Origin: Parelaphostrongylus tenuis
Lineage: Eukaryota > Nematoda > Chromadorea > Rhabditida > Metastrongylidae
Direction of reading: 5' to 3'
Assembly: GCA_019055375.1 (NCBI GenBank)
Contig: JAHQIW010005386.1
Span: 62,001 to 126,000, forward strand
Length of the DNA: 64,000 nt
Below the pieces are notes generated by a model, which did not search any database, was not told the origin of the DNA, and worked only from the letters and a program-made list of their open reading frames with translations. A program made the position numbers and the translations under genes. Below are positions 12,900 to 24,247 of the stretch, in pieces; the first letter of the stretch is position 1; each line of letters starts with the position of its first letter.

Positions 12900-14430
12900 G
12901 GATCAAATGTGGGCTGACAGACGTGGCCACACAGAGCGACATTTTTCGAATACCGATAAAACGTGATAATTTCTATATTCTGGTGCATTTGCAAGCATAC
13001 GAAGTTGCATTCTTAAAATGCCTCTAAAAGAGCAACTCGATTCGATATTGAAGAAAAAATGTCGTAATCATCCAAGGATATCTATTGAAGTAATTATTGA
13101 CTAACGTTCAAGAAATTCAACGCTCATCTCCGTATATCACAAAACGCGCCTCCCAATTCCGTGAAAAGGAAGGGAGGAACACTGTGTGATACTTTTGAAG
13201 ATATAAGAATGTCGAATCGACAAATCGCTCTTTCTAGGTGCCGGAAGTCATTCGATCACATTTCGCAATTCTTTGGCAACTCTGGTATTGCCAAAACATT
13301 GATTCAGTAACAAACTCTTTAGAATCTAAGTTCAAACCAGGTTTTGTCATGGGTGTGCTTCCAAATCAAACCACATTTGCATATCATAGCTCTACGGCAC
13401 TTAGTTAAATTTATATTAAAAAGAACGAAGCTTCTGGCATTAATCTATTTTTGTGAGGGTTGGTATGTATATTGCGATCTCTAGAACAGGTTAGATGTAA
13501 CTGAATGGAAATTAGAATTATTTCATGGTCCTCACAGAAACCAGCTAATTGATCCAATCAATGGTTCTATCCTTTTAAACAAGTCTGCTACCAATTTTCT
13601 GACTTTATATGGATAGAGAGCTTAATCAACAATGAATATGGAATCAAATTGAGGACTCTGTGTATTACAAGGCACCTTCAACCTATACATTGAATGTTCA
13701 CCTAGAAATGTGACAAAAATCTATTTCCACCTGACACTTTGTATTTCGGGTTTGATTGGAGTCACGAGTTTTTCTGGCAGTTGTGGTATTTTTTGCAGCT
13801 GATTTTCATGTGTTGGAAGCGCTGGAACAATCTGAAATCCTATTGAGCTTATTTTATTCGGCTCTTAATTCTTAAAAAATTTGTTAACTAATCAAATTTC
13901 AAGAAATTTCGCAGAATAGATATTAGCATAAGCTCACCAGTTGTGATTTTGCCAATTCGCATTTCAATTCATGTTGATCGTACTTTCGAGCTGGAGCTTG
14001 CACAGCTGAAGTATCTCATGAAAAGCTATGAACGACCTTAGTTTTATCTGATTAGTAAGAAGTTGGTCAGTTCCCACAGAAGCAGGTCGAGCTACGGCCT
14101 CTTGAGTGGTATTATGTCTCCATGCACTTGTTTTTGTGATAAAGTAAAAACAGAGCAATGTGTCCCTCTCCGCACTGTAAATTATAAATGGAAAAACTCG
14201 AATGAAAGGCAATCATGTATTGATGATAGAAATCGTTCTATTCGTTTTTGAAACTCGAGAAACACACGATAGAGTTTTGATAGAGTGCTTATAAAATGTT
14301 TTTCGCACTTACAAAAGATGTTGCTCTATGAGATATGCCTGTCATCCTTGCTGGTGAGATGGAGCAATTAATGCACCTGCTTATTCTTTTATAAAACGAA
14401 TGTAAAATATGAATCAAAGAAAAAACTTCT
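12900..14430. other. Spacer without recognised genes
   Basis: I see no splice-flanked exon or recognisable protein. Overlapping short frames at 13964-14212 (-) and 14063-14251 (+) are on opposite strands and look like chance. Confidence 0.45.
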
Positions 14431-14439
14431 ATGATTCTA

Positions 14440-14720
14440 ATTACTCCTGATGATTTTTGAGCCATGCATGTGGTCTGTTAAGAGCAACTTGTAGAACCCA
14501 ATACACGTGTTTCGGCTTTGACAGCCTCAATAGTTGGGCAGTATCTTACATCTTAGCCAATCCTCTTAGGGGAACACAGCCCCATACATAGAGTAGGTGA
14601 CGACTTACTATTTGCACGTGCTGTTAAGTGAATAAACAATAACTGCTCTGTTCTCTATGTATAAAATTGAGTTTATTTATTGAGTTAGTTTATGTATGGA
14701 GTTGCTTTCATGACTGCGCG
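14440..14720 (-). mobile_element. Hammerhead-bearing repeat, decayed copy
   Basis: This belongs to the family at 23.42, 55.65 and 57.64 kb: a TTTGAGCC block followed by TGTGGTCTG, a GATACACGTGTTTCG-like block, a GGGCAG block, a TAGCCAATCCTCT block and a GTGACGACTT block. Positions 14496-14539 read on the minus strand as a decayed hammerhead: helix I GCCCAA with TTGGGT, core CTATTGA where CTGANGA is expected, stem II GGCT/AGCC, then GAA, ACACGTGT and A. The core changes should abolish activity. Confidence 0.55.
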
Positions 14721-15171
14721 CTTAAAAGAGTAAGGCAGTGTAAACTTTCGTGATCTGTCCGGTCGATGTCTATAAATCACTAAACGTACACATTTCAGAT
14801 AGTTCTGGTTATCGATTAAAATACCTAGCCTTCTTCTTGTACAAGGATGTGGAAGCCACTTATACTACGAATCAATCTCTAGAAAGATGTATAATGTCAC
14901 AGCAGTACAGTACTTGACCCCTGGCACCGGCGTCGCATTGAAATCAGCGTTTACATAGTAATCAGTAATTAACAACGACTCGGCGAATTTTCTTGAGATG
15001 ACTGTTCTGTTCTCCAAATCACAAACTTCGTAATGCACTTATTGGCACATCATGGGTTGAGGATCAGACTCCAAAATACTCTCACACTTTTAGTCGATTC
15101 AATACGATAAATCCACAGTACCTTGCTATACAATATGCATAATAAGTTACTAAATGATGAAGCAAACATAC
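14721..15171. other. Spacer or intron, nothing recognised
   Basis: AT-rich sequence between the hammerhead repeat and the Arg/Glu-rich exon. No splice-flanked exon is apparent. Confidence 0.4.
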
Positions 15172-15274
15172 GCCTATTTGCGATCTCTCGCATTCGAGTC
15201 TCCATCTCTCGTCGTTGTTCATCTTCACGTCGATATTTTGAACGTAACGAATCCGATTTCTTTCGAATCCTTCG
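15172..15274 (-). CDS. Internal exon, Arg/Glu-rich helix
   Basis: This 103-bp minus-strand exon lies between an acceptor reading TTTATCAG (a slightly longer exon using TTTAAG is also possible) and a GTATGT donor. It encodes 34 codons plus one base, strongly charged: RRIRKKSDSLRSKYRREDE, then QRREMETRMREIANR. This looks like a long helix or coiled coil of a nuclear or cytoskeletal protein, but I cannot name the gene. No partner exon in compatible phase was found within 3 kb. Confidence 0.5.
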
Positions 15275-15520
15275 CTGATAAATCTTAAATAAAAACGTGG
15301 AACCATTGCCATAGGGTTTTTTTACGTCGTTCACCTCACACAAAAAGGATTATACATGGTATGCAAAAACGAGATTTCTCCCCGGGACTTCCAGCGCAAA
15401 CAAGCTTTGCTTTTGAAGTCACTGTGAGATCACTACATGGATCGTCGTGATATATTAGTGTTTTGTAGACTTGTTGACATAGAAATACCTATTCCGAAGA
15501 TGAACAAGTAAATGTCTTTG

Positions 15521-15744
15521 CCTAATATGTGGAGTGCTGTGCAAAAACGTTGCGTCAGCCGGGATTCGAACCCAGATCTCACTCTTGTCGGAGAGCGTAT
15601 GCTAACCGTTGCACTACCGACGCGTGCGTCACTCGGGATCCCGGTCGGTAGTGCAACGGTTAGCATGCGCTCCCGGAAGAAGTGAAATCTGGGTTCGAAT
15701 CCCGGCTGACGCAAACGTTTTTGCACAGCACTCCACATATTGGG
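15521..15744. repeat. Palindrome of two tRNA-like SINE heads
   Basis: Two inverted copies meet near 15632. The minus-strand tRNA-like unit is 15552-15623 and the plus-strand unit 15642-15712, each followed outward by AACGTTTTTGCACAGCACTC and an ATATTGGG-like end. The minus-strand unit folds as a near-complete cloverleaf: acceptor GCGTCGG with CTGACGC, D stem GTGC/GCAT, anticodon stem CGCTC/GAGTG with an 8-nt loop, and T arm CTGGG-TTCGAAT-CCCGG. The 8-nt anticodon loop argues against a working tRNA. It is the same family (A) as the copy at 3.93 kb. Confidence 0.75.
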
Positions 15745-17519
15745 TATATTATAATTCCCATCAAGATGAGCGGCTGATGAGATCACATCTGACGCCCTTC
15801 ATAAGGCTGTTTTTTAGTAAACAGCAGTACAATAGATGTCACTTACCCATCGCACAAAAGCCATAGTGAGACAGCAAAAAATACCCGTAGATACAGCAAA
15901 TATGAACAATACAACCATCATCCATAGAACTGACGTTGTCGGTACACAACATCCTGCAACTATCTTGATATACTAATGTTTGTTGGACTACAACCGAATG
16001 TTTCAAAACGTTCATCATACACAGGCAGATGACAAATATTTCCATACTGTCATCCTCTGAGAGTCAGACACGCACTCGACTCTATTCGTGTTCGTAGAGG
16101 TTGAGGCCTATGCACTTTGTGGCCAACCGATGTAACAAATCAGTCTTTCTCACGCTACATCATACTTGGCCAAAAAAATATGTCTTAGATGCGATTAAGC
16201 CAAACGTCGTGCGCAGTTCTAAGGTCCAAATATCACATTTAAATAGAATAAGTGTTTTTATAGAGTACCCTTAAACGGGAAGGTTATCAGACGTGAGTAG
16301 GCTCAGCTTATGCCTAATTGGATGGTCAGCAGCTTTACCTTAGAATACACTTCATTCAAGCTACACAATTGGTAACTGAGACTGTAACATCAGACGAATT
16401 GATGTTAGAAATCTGAAGAGAATGTGCCCTAAATGGTTTTTCATTTACGAAAAAAATAAGACAAAAGCGCCTTCGACCTGACCTGATGAACAATTCAGAC
16501 CAGCCATATCAAGTTAGAATAGGGGCAGATGCGTAAAATTGAAGTAGACGACGAAAATATTCGCTGGAGAAATTAAATCTATTGGCACATGACTTTCTGT
16601 TGTAGTGCAGCATGTAGACCAAAGTATCTTTGGAGAGATTTCATAGGCTATGATCTCAACGAGAAAACTTCGCTTTCATGCCACTGAGGAATCGATAAAA
16701 CTTATTTGGAGTTCAGTTGCTCAATATATCGGTATCTACTGGCATCAACATTCAATTTCAACTTTCACTTTGCACAGCATTCTAGTGACACACTTTTTAT
16801 TCTATATGAAAACTTTTGTTTACAAAATTAAGGAAAGTCCTGAAACATCATGTACGTGAGGCTTCACAACGCATCACTAATCTCAAGCATATTGACTAGA
16901 CGTTGAGCATTTCTTATTCACACCGAGGGATAGAATGGAACTAGATACCATAAGGGTGCGAGAGCACTATCTGAGACTACTGGCTAGAAGTATGGCGAGA
17001 AAACGCGGTGAATTACCGTCAGTACTAGACCAAGTTCATTGCAGTCGGCCGGAGGCCATTTAAAAAAATGCTTTCAGTTTAGAGATTGCCTAATGTAACC
17101 CCTATTAGGAAAAACGACTAGTTTTTAAGAAGTAGATACTCCGCACAACATTAGCGGATCGACGTCATGTTCTTCGTAAAGTGAACACTACGATTTGTTT
17201 TGCTATATTCATTCAAATGAGCTCTGACGAAAACAAAGTAGATCTCACCATGTCTGAACCATGTGAAAGAATAGTGCTTCGGATTACGCTTAGCTGAAAT
17301 ATTCTACAATAAGCGACAATATCAGTACTAAAATGAACACTTTTCTCGGATAAACCTTCAATGAGTAACATATTTAAGCCTAAAAGTGCTTTAAACTCAC
17401 TATCGCCGCGTTCTGTATTGGATAGCGAAGAATTTTGCATATAACCTAAAACAAAGAGGGTAATGTGAAACATCCAGAAGAGTTTCTCTGCCGGCTAATC
17501 GAGAAGCAACAAAGTGATC
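15745..17519. other. Spacer without recognised genes
   Basis: No exon or known repeat was recognised. Open frames 15839-16045 (-), 16650-16859 (+) and 17213-17473 (-) have no recognisable features. Confidence 0.45.
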
Positions 17520-17871
17520 CCAGCGCACATTAGCCGGTTGATTTCCATGGACCCAATGATGTGTCTGGCCCCGCCCCTCGTCCAGCCCCCACCAATCACG
17601 TCTGTTCTTAGTGTTTTCACTATAATATGCTCGAATCTTTGGCAAAAGAAATCACACTATATCTCATGTAATAATAGCGCAACACAAGCGATCAATCTAT
17701 GTAATTTGTTCATAACCATTTACTCAACAGTATGCAATTTATAACAATATTTTCCAACAATCTGCAAGTTATTACAGTATATTATATACATATAACATGG
17801 GAAAGCAAAAACAGCAGTACACTTCAAATATTACGATAATACAGTCATAGCGATACAAATAAAGTGATTAC

Positions 17872-18955
17872 TTATGAAATATCTGTTTCTTCATTACAAA
17901 CAGTAACTGTAACATAGCTGGGATTACAGAGATGAGCACGATCATAGCACTTTGAGCTGAAGTACGTTTTTATATCTGACACACGTAGTATTTGTTTTCT
18001 TTTTAGCATAATTTTGAGCACAAAAGGAGCTTTTTTAGCCGACATCTTTATAGCACTCACATCGCCGACAGTTTGCGCGTTGAAACCTTTTTCGAGAACT
18101 CCGGTAGTCATCCTTGAAGAAGAATCGTCTGCTAAATAACTGACATAAACCGCTTCTTTGAAACTCATTGGAGGTGATTCGTTTTTGTTGGCACAGTATA
18201 TTCTATGAACGTTCAGCAGCAGTATATTACAGATAAAAATGAAGAGCTCATGCAAGTACCTGAAGAAGAGAACTATAGAATGTGAAGCTAAGAAGTAGCA
18301 AAATGCACGCGCCATTTTTCAGTCCTTCTAAGGAATGGAGAGAGTAGGCAGCCATCTGGTCCGTGAGGTCCACAGACCCCTCATTCTTGTTGCAATCTTC
18401 AACAGCTCTAAACTTCTTCATATCCACATTACGACGGAAGCCGTATGCTGTCGAAAGTATCTACATTTCTCTCTTGTCAAACCATCTAAGTACTGTCACG
18501 TCCATTCCGATTTTTCACGGCTCTCCACTCGCTTTTACGCAATTCGCCTGAATGAACTTTTTAGGCATACCTTTCCCCCTCTTCTTGCACGCTCCAGTCA
18601 GGTATGTATTCTTCTGCAACAGTTTTTCTGCTAGAGAAAACTGGTGTACCAGTTGTCGGAGCAAAGTGCCTTCCTTCATTGAGCAGGAACTCCATCAAAT
18701 CCACCACCACACGTTCCTATAAGAGCTCGCCGGATGTGGAGTTGTATCCGCGACCTAGGCAGATCATTGTCTTGTACGTGTATCGTCTTTCACTACAAAC
18801 TTTGAAAACCTTTATACCGAATCTGTTCCTTTTCCAAGGAGCGTATAGGAGGAGTTTGGCTTTTCCTCTGAATGGAGGCCATAGTTTGTGGTCACTACTT
18901 CCTCAGTCATCCTGTGCCAACGTTTCGTGCTCTCAACGCATTTCTACGTCTTAAG
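17872..18955 (-). pseudogene. piggyBac-like transposase, broken copy (left arm)
   Basis: Translated in pieces on the minus strand, this has the order expected of a piggyBac (DDE_Tnp_1_7) transposase. First comes a MASIQRKSQTPP-like block, then a segment with VVDLMEFLLNEGRH and a following NWYTSFL-like stretch. Next are MPKKFIQ and LRWFDKREM. Then comes a block at about 18344-18425 reading VEDCNKNEG.VDLTDQMAAY, the piggyBac DYNK-GVDLxDQM signature. The end is a Cys/Lys-rich tail (17872-18200) with MSAKKAPFVLKIMLK and CYDRAHLCNP, like the family's C-terminal zinc-binding domain. Many frameshifts and stops break it, and the catalytic Asp set cannot be checked in one frame. The tail is the longest open part, about 147 codons. 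Confidence 0.7.
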
Positions 18956-19495
18956 CAGCCATATGCGGTCACACAGAGCATTTCACGTGATAAGCAAGCC
19001 AATGTGCCGTACAGTCAACGCATTTATGCGTGATAAGCACTTAGTATGTGGTGTACACAGCGCACTTTAACATAGTAAACAGCCAATGTGCCATGCTCTC
19101 ATAGCACTTCACGTGATAAGCACCCACTATGCGGTCACACAAGCACTCTCACGCAGTAAGTAGCCAATGTGCCGAGCTCCCAACTCAGTTTCACACACCA
19201 AGCAGCCAATGCGCCGTGGTCACAAAGAGCTTTCATGTGATAAGCAGGCAGTATGTGGTGCTTACAGCGCACTTTCACGTAGTGAGCAGTCTGTACCGGA
19301 CGATTATCACGTAGAAGTGCGCTGAAATCACAGCACACTGGCTGCTCACTAGGTGAAAGTGCGCTGCGTTCACGCATACTAAGTGCTTATCACGCATAAA
19401 TGCGTTGACTGTACGGCACATTGGCTGCTATCATGTGAAATGCTCTGTGTAACCGCATATGGCTGCTTATAACGTAGAAATGCGTTGAGAGCACG
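18955..19495. repeat. Diverged tandem array at the palindrome centre
   Basis: About 44-bp units recur, each with variants of CACGTGATAAGCA, CCAATGTGCCG and GCGCACTTTCACG or ACGCATTTC. The units left of about 19.285 kb are inverted relative to those right of it, so the array itself is split by the palindrome centre. It takes the place expected for the 5' part of the transposase gene. Sub-terminal repeats that drove foldback formation are one possible explanation (inference). Confidence 0.7.
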
Positions 19496-19499
19496 AAAC

Positions 19500-20492
19500 G
19501 TTGGCATAAGATATGGAAATAGTGAACACCAACTTCAAAGCTGTGTACAGGCTGGAAGAGATGTATGCATCGAAGAGCCGATGGGTAGCATTCAGAGGAA
19601 AAGCCAAGCTCCTCCTGTACGCTACTTGCAAAAGGAGCAGATCGGAATCAAGGTTCTCAACGTTTGTAGTAAAAGACCATACACGTATAAGACATCGATC
19701 TACGTAGGTGCGGATACAACTTCCACATCCGACGAGTTTTTTATAGGAACGCTTGGTGATGGATTTGATGGAGTTCCTGCTTGATGAAGAAAGGCACCTT
19801 TGCGCCGACATCTGGTACACCAGTTTTCTCCAGCGAAAAAACTGTTGCAGAAGAAGACATACTGACTGGAGCGTGCAAGAAGAGGCGGAAAGGTATGCTA
19901 AAAAAGTTCATTCAGGGCGATTTGCGTAAAAGCGAGTGGAGAGCCGTGAAAAATCGGAATGAAGTGATAGTAATTAGATGGTTTGACAAGAGAGAAATGT
20001 AGATACTTTCGATATAGGAGCGCGCATTTTGCTACTTCCTAGCTTCATAATCTGTAGTTCTCTTCTTCAGATACGTGCATTCCTCTTCAATTTCAACTGC
20101 TAACATACTGCTGCCTGAACGCTCATAGAATGTACTGTACCAATAAAGAACGAATCACGTTCAACGAGTTTAAAAAAGCGGTTTATGTCAGTTATCTAGC
20201 AGACGATTCTCCTTCAAGGATGACTACGGAGTCCTCGAAAAAGGTTTCACGCGCAAACTGTCACCAATGTCAGTGCTATAAAAAGATGTCGGCTGAAAAA
20301 GCTCCTTCTGTGCTCAAAATCATGCAAAAAACAAATATACGTGCGTCAGATATAAAACGCATTTCTGCTCGAAGTGTTATGATCGTGCTCATCTCTGTAA
20401 TCCCAGCGATGTTGCAGTTACTGTTTGTAATGAAGAAACAGATATTCATAAGTATTCACTGTATTTGTATTGCAGTGACTGCAATATCATAA
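19500..20492 (+). pseudogene. piggyBac-like transposase, broken copy (right arm)
   Basis: This is the plus-strand counterpart of the left arm. Readable blocks in order are SIQRKSQAPPVRYLQKEQIG, YTYKTSIYVGADT, GDGFDGVPA, PVFSSEKTVAEEDILTGACK, KKFIQGDLRKSEWRAVKNRN, VIVIRWFDKREM (ending 20002), and a tail from 20130 with KKAVYVSYLADDSPSRMTT and KMSAEKAPSVLKIMQK. The signature DYNK-GVDLxDQM region present in the left arm is missing because of a deletion of about 140 bp near 20.01 kb. Frames change several times, so it is not functional. Confidence 0.7.
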
Positions 20493-20765
20493 TACTTGAA
20501 ATGCACTACTGTTTTTGTTTTCCCATGTTATCTTTAAGTATAACATGTTGTGATAACTTGCAGATTGTTGAAAAATATTGTTATAAATTGCATATTGTTG
20601 AGTAAATGGTTATGAACAGTGTGATTTCGTTTGCCAAAGATTCGAGCATATTATAGTGGAAACACTAAGAACAGACGTGATTGGTAAGAGCTGGACGAAA
20701 GGGCGGGGCCAGGCACATCCTTGGGTCCGTGGAAGGCAACCGGTTGATGATCATCGTCTACTGTG

Positions 20766-22716
20766 GCGGAGCGATTTCACTGATTTGCATTTTCGTTGCT
20801 TTTTTTGAGAAATCAGTATATGAGGCAAAGATCATTGCTTGTTTAAGCAGCCTCATGAATCTTGTGGCTGCGCCTGATGTAGTAAACATTTTTTATCTCA
20901 ACCTTCAAAGTTGTATTATTACTGACGAAGCGAATTAGTAACTAGGCATCATATCGGCAAAGGCTATATAAGCAAAATGAGCTCCTTTTGGAGCAATTTG
21001 AATTCAGCTCAGCAAAGCCACATCTGAGAGGAAAGAGCGTCCGTGACGGATAGGGCAAATGCGGCGCAGTGGATAGAAGCGCTCCGTGTCGTCTACAAGG
21101 TCAGTAATGGTTTGATCATGCATTCGTGGCTCACCAAACCTTCCATTTTCTTGGGATCGGTTGGTTGGAACCAGGTTGGTTCAGGCAAGATAAGCAGCAC
21201 AGACTTGGAATATCAATAGGCCACCGCAAGTCAATGTAAAGGTTAGATATGAATTCAGTCCTCTTAAACAAAAAAGCTTATGCATGGAAACATCTCTCAA
21301 GGATTAACCAATTCTAAGAGCTTCATCCTTTGCCGTTCGTTTTATATCAGCTTCTCTGGTGAGATAAACATCAGGTCCGATTTCCAGGTGGCGGATGCCA
21401 GGCAAACTGAGCACTTCTCAAAAGCTGCCAACCTCTTGCTTGCAGATGTATCTTCATTACGAATAGGAGGTCTTTGATAGACCAGATTGTCCTATATTTT
21501 TCATGGACTATATTCCACCAGAATTCCGCAAGCAGATGTCTGAGAAAAATATGAATAACAACTTGGCGTTGCAAGAAGAAACAAAAAACATATCTTCCGT
21601 CAAGCACCATCAAGTGCAACCGCAGCTACGAGTATTCTGATACTATGATGTTAACATTACTAGTATTCATTTACGCAATCGCTTTTCTTTACAATGAAGG
21701 ATAAGGTGCAAAACAAGAGGAATGTGATGTTCTTCGTGATTCTCGGAGACACTGAGCGTGCTGGGTATCACTGATATTCTATGACTATGATGCAAGTTTT
21801 ATTGTTGACCATGAGAATCACTCAATGAACCAATGACATTCAGACTGTGATGACGACCACTTGTGGACTATACATAAGGACCAATTCCAATGAAGAAAAC
21901 GAGGGCGTAGCAAGTGATTTTTTTTTATTGACCGTGTGATAGTTTGTATATCTGAGAAGGTGATGGTATTATAGCTGGTGAGGTGAAAAGGTGATTGAGA
22001 ATTGAAAATGAAACGACATACCTCACCGTGAGTAGAAAAACTGACAATAATACCTACTTCGGTTCATTTACCTTATCGCTTTTCTAAAAGATATCCTATT
22101 ATCCGGATCTACTGAAGCAGATTAATATAACTATATCATTGATAAACTATTATATATTAAAATATTGTGATGATAAAAAGAATCACACAGAAGGCTTATG
22201 TAATCAACAACTCACCTCTCAGTACTAGAAGACGCAAAACTTATTTACTTTAGTACTGAGGAAGGATAAACGACCATATTGTCATAATAGTACAACAATT
22301 ACCAATCGAGCTACGCCAAGTTGAACTTCTCTACCAGTAAGGTAGTCAACAAAATTTATGCTTACATCGTTAAGTGCGATGAAAGCGAAAGTTTGAGAAC
22401 CATTTCTCCAAAATAGAAGAATCTTAATGGTAATCATGTCTTGAAATAAACTGAAAACTTAGTTGTAGCTGAAACCTAAGTTGGATTATGAAGGGGTATA
22501 AAGTAAACGCAGATTTCGTACTGAATTATCCTATACTTTCATCCAAAATTCAACACATTTCTTAATACAAATGGTGTTTAGTCAAAGAACCAATATGAAA
22601 CAATTGCTGAGCAAAGACCGAATACAGTCCACCCATAAAGAATGAGGCTGGCGAACAATGAAGTCGGTGAAGTCGCCTTGAGCTAGTTGTAGTCTTTAGT
22701 TTTTTTTCAACAACAG
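20766..22716. other. Spacer without recognised genes
   Basis: A possible tRNA-like head lies near 21055-21125 (GCGGCGCAGTGGATAGAAGCG), perhaps a further SINE family, at low confidence. Overlapping frames at 21280-21477 (+) and 21371-21619 (-) have no recognisable features. Confidence 0.4.
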
Positions 22717-22992
22717 TTACTGCTTTAGAACGCGAAATGGGTGATAATATGATGGAGCAATATCAGGCTTATGCAGTGGAGTGCTATCGTAATTTGACAA
22801 AGTTTCTGCAGAATGCGGCAGGTCGACATTGTACCGTGAAGTCGTGAAGAAAGGCGACTCCAACTTGTATTGGACGCTTCTCCTGCTGAGCCATTGTTTT
22901 TCCTTACAAACGTCGACACCGATTGTTTTCTCGCTGTCGCGCTGTTCCCGAAACAGCATGCTCTCCTGATTCCAGAAAACCGATGACATAAT
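22717..22992 (-). CDS. Probable terminal exon, unknown protein
   Basis: The minus strand is open for 91 codons and ends in a TAA at 22717-22719. An AATAG acceptor lies just upstream of 22992. The translation has protein-like composition, for example NQESMLFREQRDSEKTIG, then PFFTTSRYNVDLPHSAETL and a tail with HKPDIAPSYYHPFRVLKQ. No hydrophobic segment or known domain is visible. Its upstream exons are not found, and the foldback element at 23.4 kb lies about 430 bp upstream. I cannot name it. Confidence 0.4.
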   Translation of the reverse strand: MMSSVFWNQESMLFREQRDSEKTIGVDVCKEKQWLSRRSVQYKLESPFFTTSRYNVDLPHSAETLSNYDSTPLHKPDIAPSYYHPFRVLKQ

Positions 22993-23528
22993 CTATTGAG
23001 CAGGGAATAGTCTGTGGTTGAGCTGGCGGATCTTCACCACGAGGGAGTAAGTAGGCGTTGCGTACGTTGTTTTCTCAGTGGATCCAGGATTCATATTCAT
23101 TCATGATTGACTAGAGGAAGTTCTGCTTGTGAGGTCACAGCAGAAGATTTTTACAGATCAGTCAAAATGTGGCCTGTGCCTTCATGCCCTTCCTCCCCTC
23201 TCTGGCTTAGGCTACTAAAACAGTCTTTAACTCACCACAGCTTTTTGGGTATAACACGATTCTGAGTACAGGAGAATGCAAATAAAGGAACCAGAGGAGA
23301 ACCGCATAATAATTTAGAAACTTACACGGAAATGATCATAACTAAACTCACCATCTCCGAATTTATCAACAGGCAATCCGAACTACAATACTCTCAAAGT
23401 AATTAAAAAATTCCCTTATCTTTCGTTTCGATGTTTTCTTAAGACCTCAGCTCAAATTTCAATATGCCTGATAATAATTTTATGAGCAACGCATGTCAGT
23501 GGTCTGTCAAAGAGGGCTGACTTATAGA

Positions 23529-23570
23529 GCCCGATACACGTGTTTCGATCTTGCGATCTGTCAGTCGGGC
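23529..23570 (-). ncRNA. Hammerhead-ribozyme-like motif, left arm
   Basis: On the minus strand: helix I GCCCGA, core CTGACA, stem II GATC-GCAA-GATC with a GNRA loop, GAA, self-complementary helix III ACACGTGT, A at the cleavage position, then TCGGGC pairing six of six with helix I. The core is one base short of CTGANGA, so self-cleavage is unlikely in this copy although every helix is intact. Confidence 0.65.
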
Positions 23571-23828
23571 AGTTACCCTTTCTCGTCTTTTGCTAATCTT
23601 TGTGGGTGCTCCAGTCCCACACTAAGAGTTAGCGACGACGAACGTTTTAGATTCTATATCCAGTGAAAATCTCACTGAACATAGAGTGTTGTGCACTCAA
23701 TTGCTCTTGGCTGGTATGTTCAATATACCAAATCTTTCGTTTCGAGTGTTTTCTCGTCGCTAACTCTTAGTGTGGGGAGTGGAGCACCAGCAGAAAATTA
23801 GCAAAAGACGAGAATTGGTAACTGCCCT

Positions 23829-23871
23829 GCCCGACTGACGAGATCGCAAGATCGAAACACTTATATCGGGC
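23829..23871 (+). ncRNA. Hammerhead-ribozyme-like motif, right arm
   Basis: On the plus strand: helix I GCCCGA (23829-23834), core CTGACGA (23835-23841), stem II GATC-GCAA-GATC (23842-23853), GAA (23854-23856), then ACACTTAT where the sister copy has ACACGTGT, A at 23865, and TCGGGC (23866-23871) closing helix I. The catalytic core is intact and helix I is perfect, but the 3' side of helix III is mutated. Confidence 0.7.
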
Positions 23872-23945
23872 TCTATAAGTCAGCCCTCTTTGACAGACCA
23901 CTGACATGCGTGGCTCAGACAATTATCATCAGGCATGTTGAAAAA

Positions 23946-24247
23946 TTTTCATTAACAAAAATGGCGATCACTTAAGACTTCAAATAGGCATTTCTACAAG
24001 CTCCATCTTATGTAGACGACAGCGATGCCACACGCCACTTGCGGGTATATAAACACAGGTCATCACCTTTTCTGAACAATATCAGTCTTCTCCAAAAAAA
24101 GACCAAGTCTTTGTCAGTCACATTACCCCCAAGGAAAAAAGAACAAAAACGACAGCGACTTTTCGATTCTAGTGCAGAATCATTTCTGTTTGTATCTAAG
24201 AAGATTATGGTGACAGATCTACACTTCATATAAAGTGATTATCATAA
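23946..24247 (+). other. Possible upstream exon region
   Basis: The plus strand is open from 24039 to 24233 and reads a basic, protein-like segment, KTKSLSVTLPPRKKEQKRQ, then FDSSAESFLF. The frame differs from that of the possible exon at 24248, so an intron would be needed. A GTATCT near 24197 could be a donor, but no good acceptor follows. Confidence 0.25.

Larger units (their letters stand above)
17520..20765. mobile_element. Head-to-head pair of decayed piggyBac-like elements
   Basis: The whole block is an imperfect inverted duplication centred near 19.29 kb. The outer ends match: a segment from 17525 (TAGCCGGTTGAT, then GGCCCCGCCC) is inverted at 20690-20750. The AACAATATTTTCCAACAATC block near 17740 is inverted near 20560, and the coding halves also match. 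The left arm carries its transposase on the minus strand and the right arm on the plus strand. The right arm lacks about 140 bp near 20.01 kb relative to the left. No TTAA target duplication or clean terminal inverted repeat was identified, so the outer limits are approximate. Confidence 0.8.
23417..23945. mobile_element. Foldback of two hammerhead-bearing repeats
   Basis: A full copy at 23417-23740 is followed by an inverted partial copy at about 23745-23945. The arms share, inverted, TCAGTGGTCTGTCAAAGAGG, the ribozyme-like block, the AGCAAAAGACGAGAA block and CTAACTCTTAGTGTGGG. The family recurs as single copies at 14.44, 55.65 and 57.64 kb, with a truncated copy near 58.36 kb. No protein is encoded. 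The hammerhead core and small size suggest a non-autonomous retroelement related to Penelope-like termini or retrozymes (inference). Confidence 0.75.

Noticed and set aside
14449..14455. CTGATGA on the plus strand near a hammerhead repeat
   Set aside because: The GAAAC box of this repeat is on the opposite strand, so this box cannot be its core; the real core is on the minus strand at 14527-14533.
15552..15712. Two functional tRNA genes
   Set aside because: The cloverleaf is recognisable but has an 8-nt anticodon loop, the second copy has a damaged anticodon arm, and the sequence belongs to a dispersed SINE family.
18950..19500. CRISPR-like array
   Set aside because: The units are contiguous diverged tandem repeats without unique spacers, in a eukaryotic transposon context.
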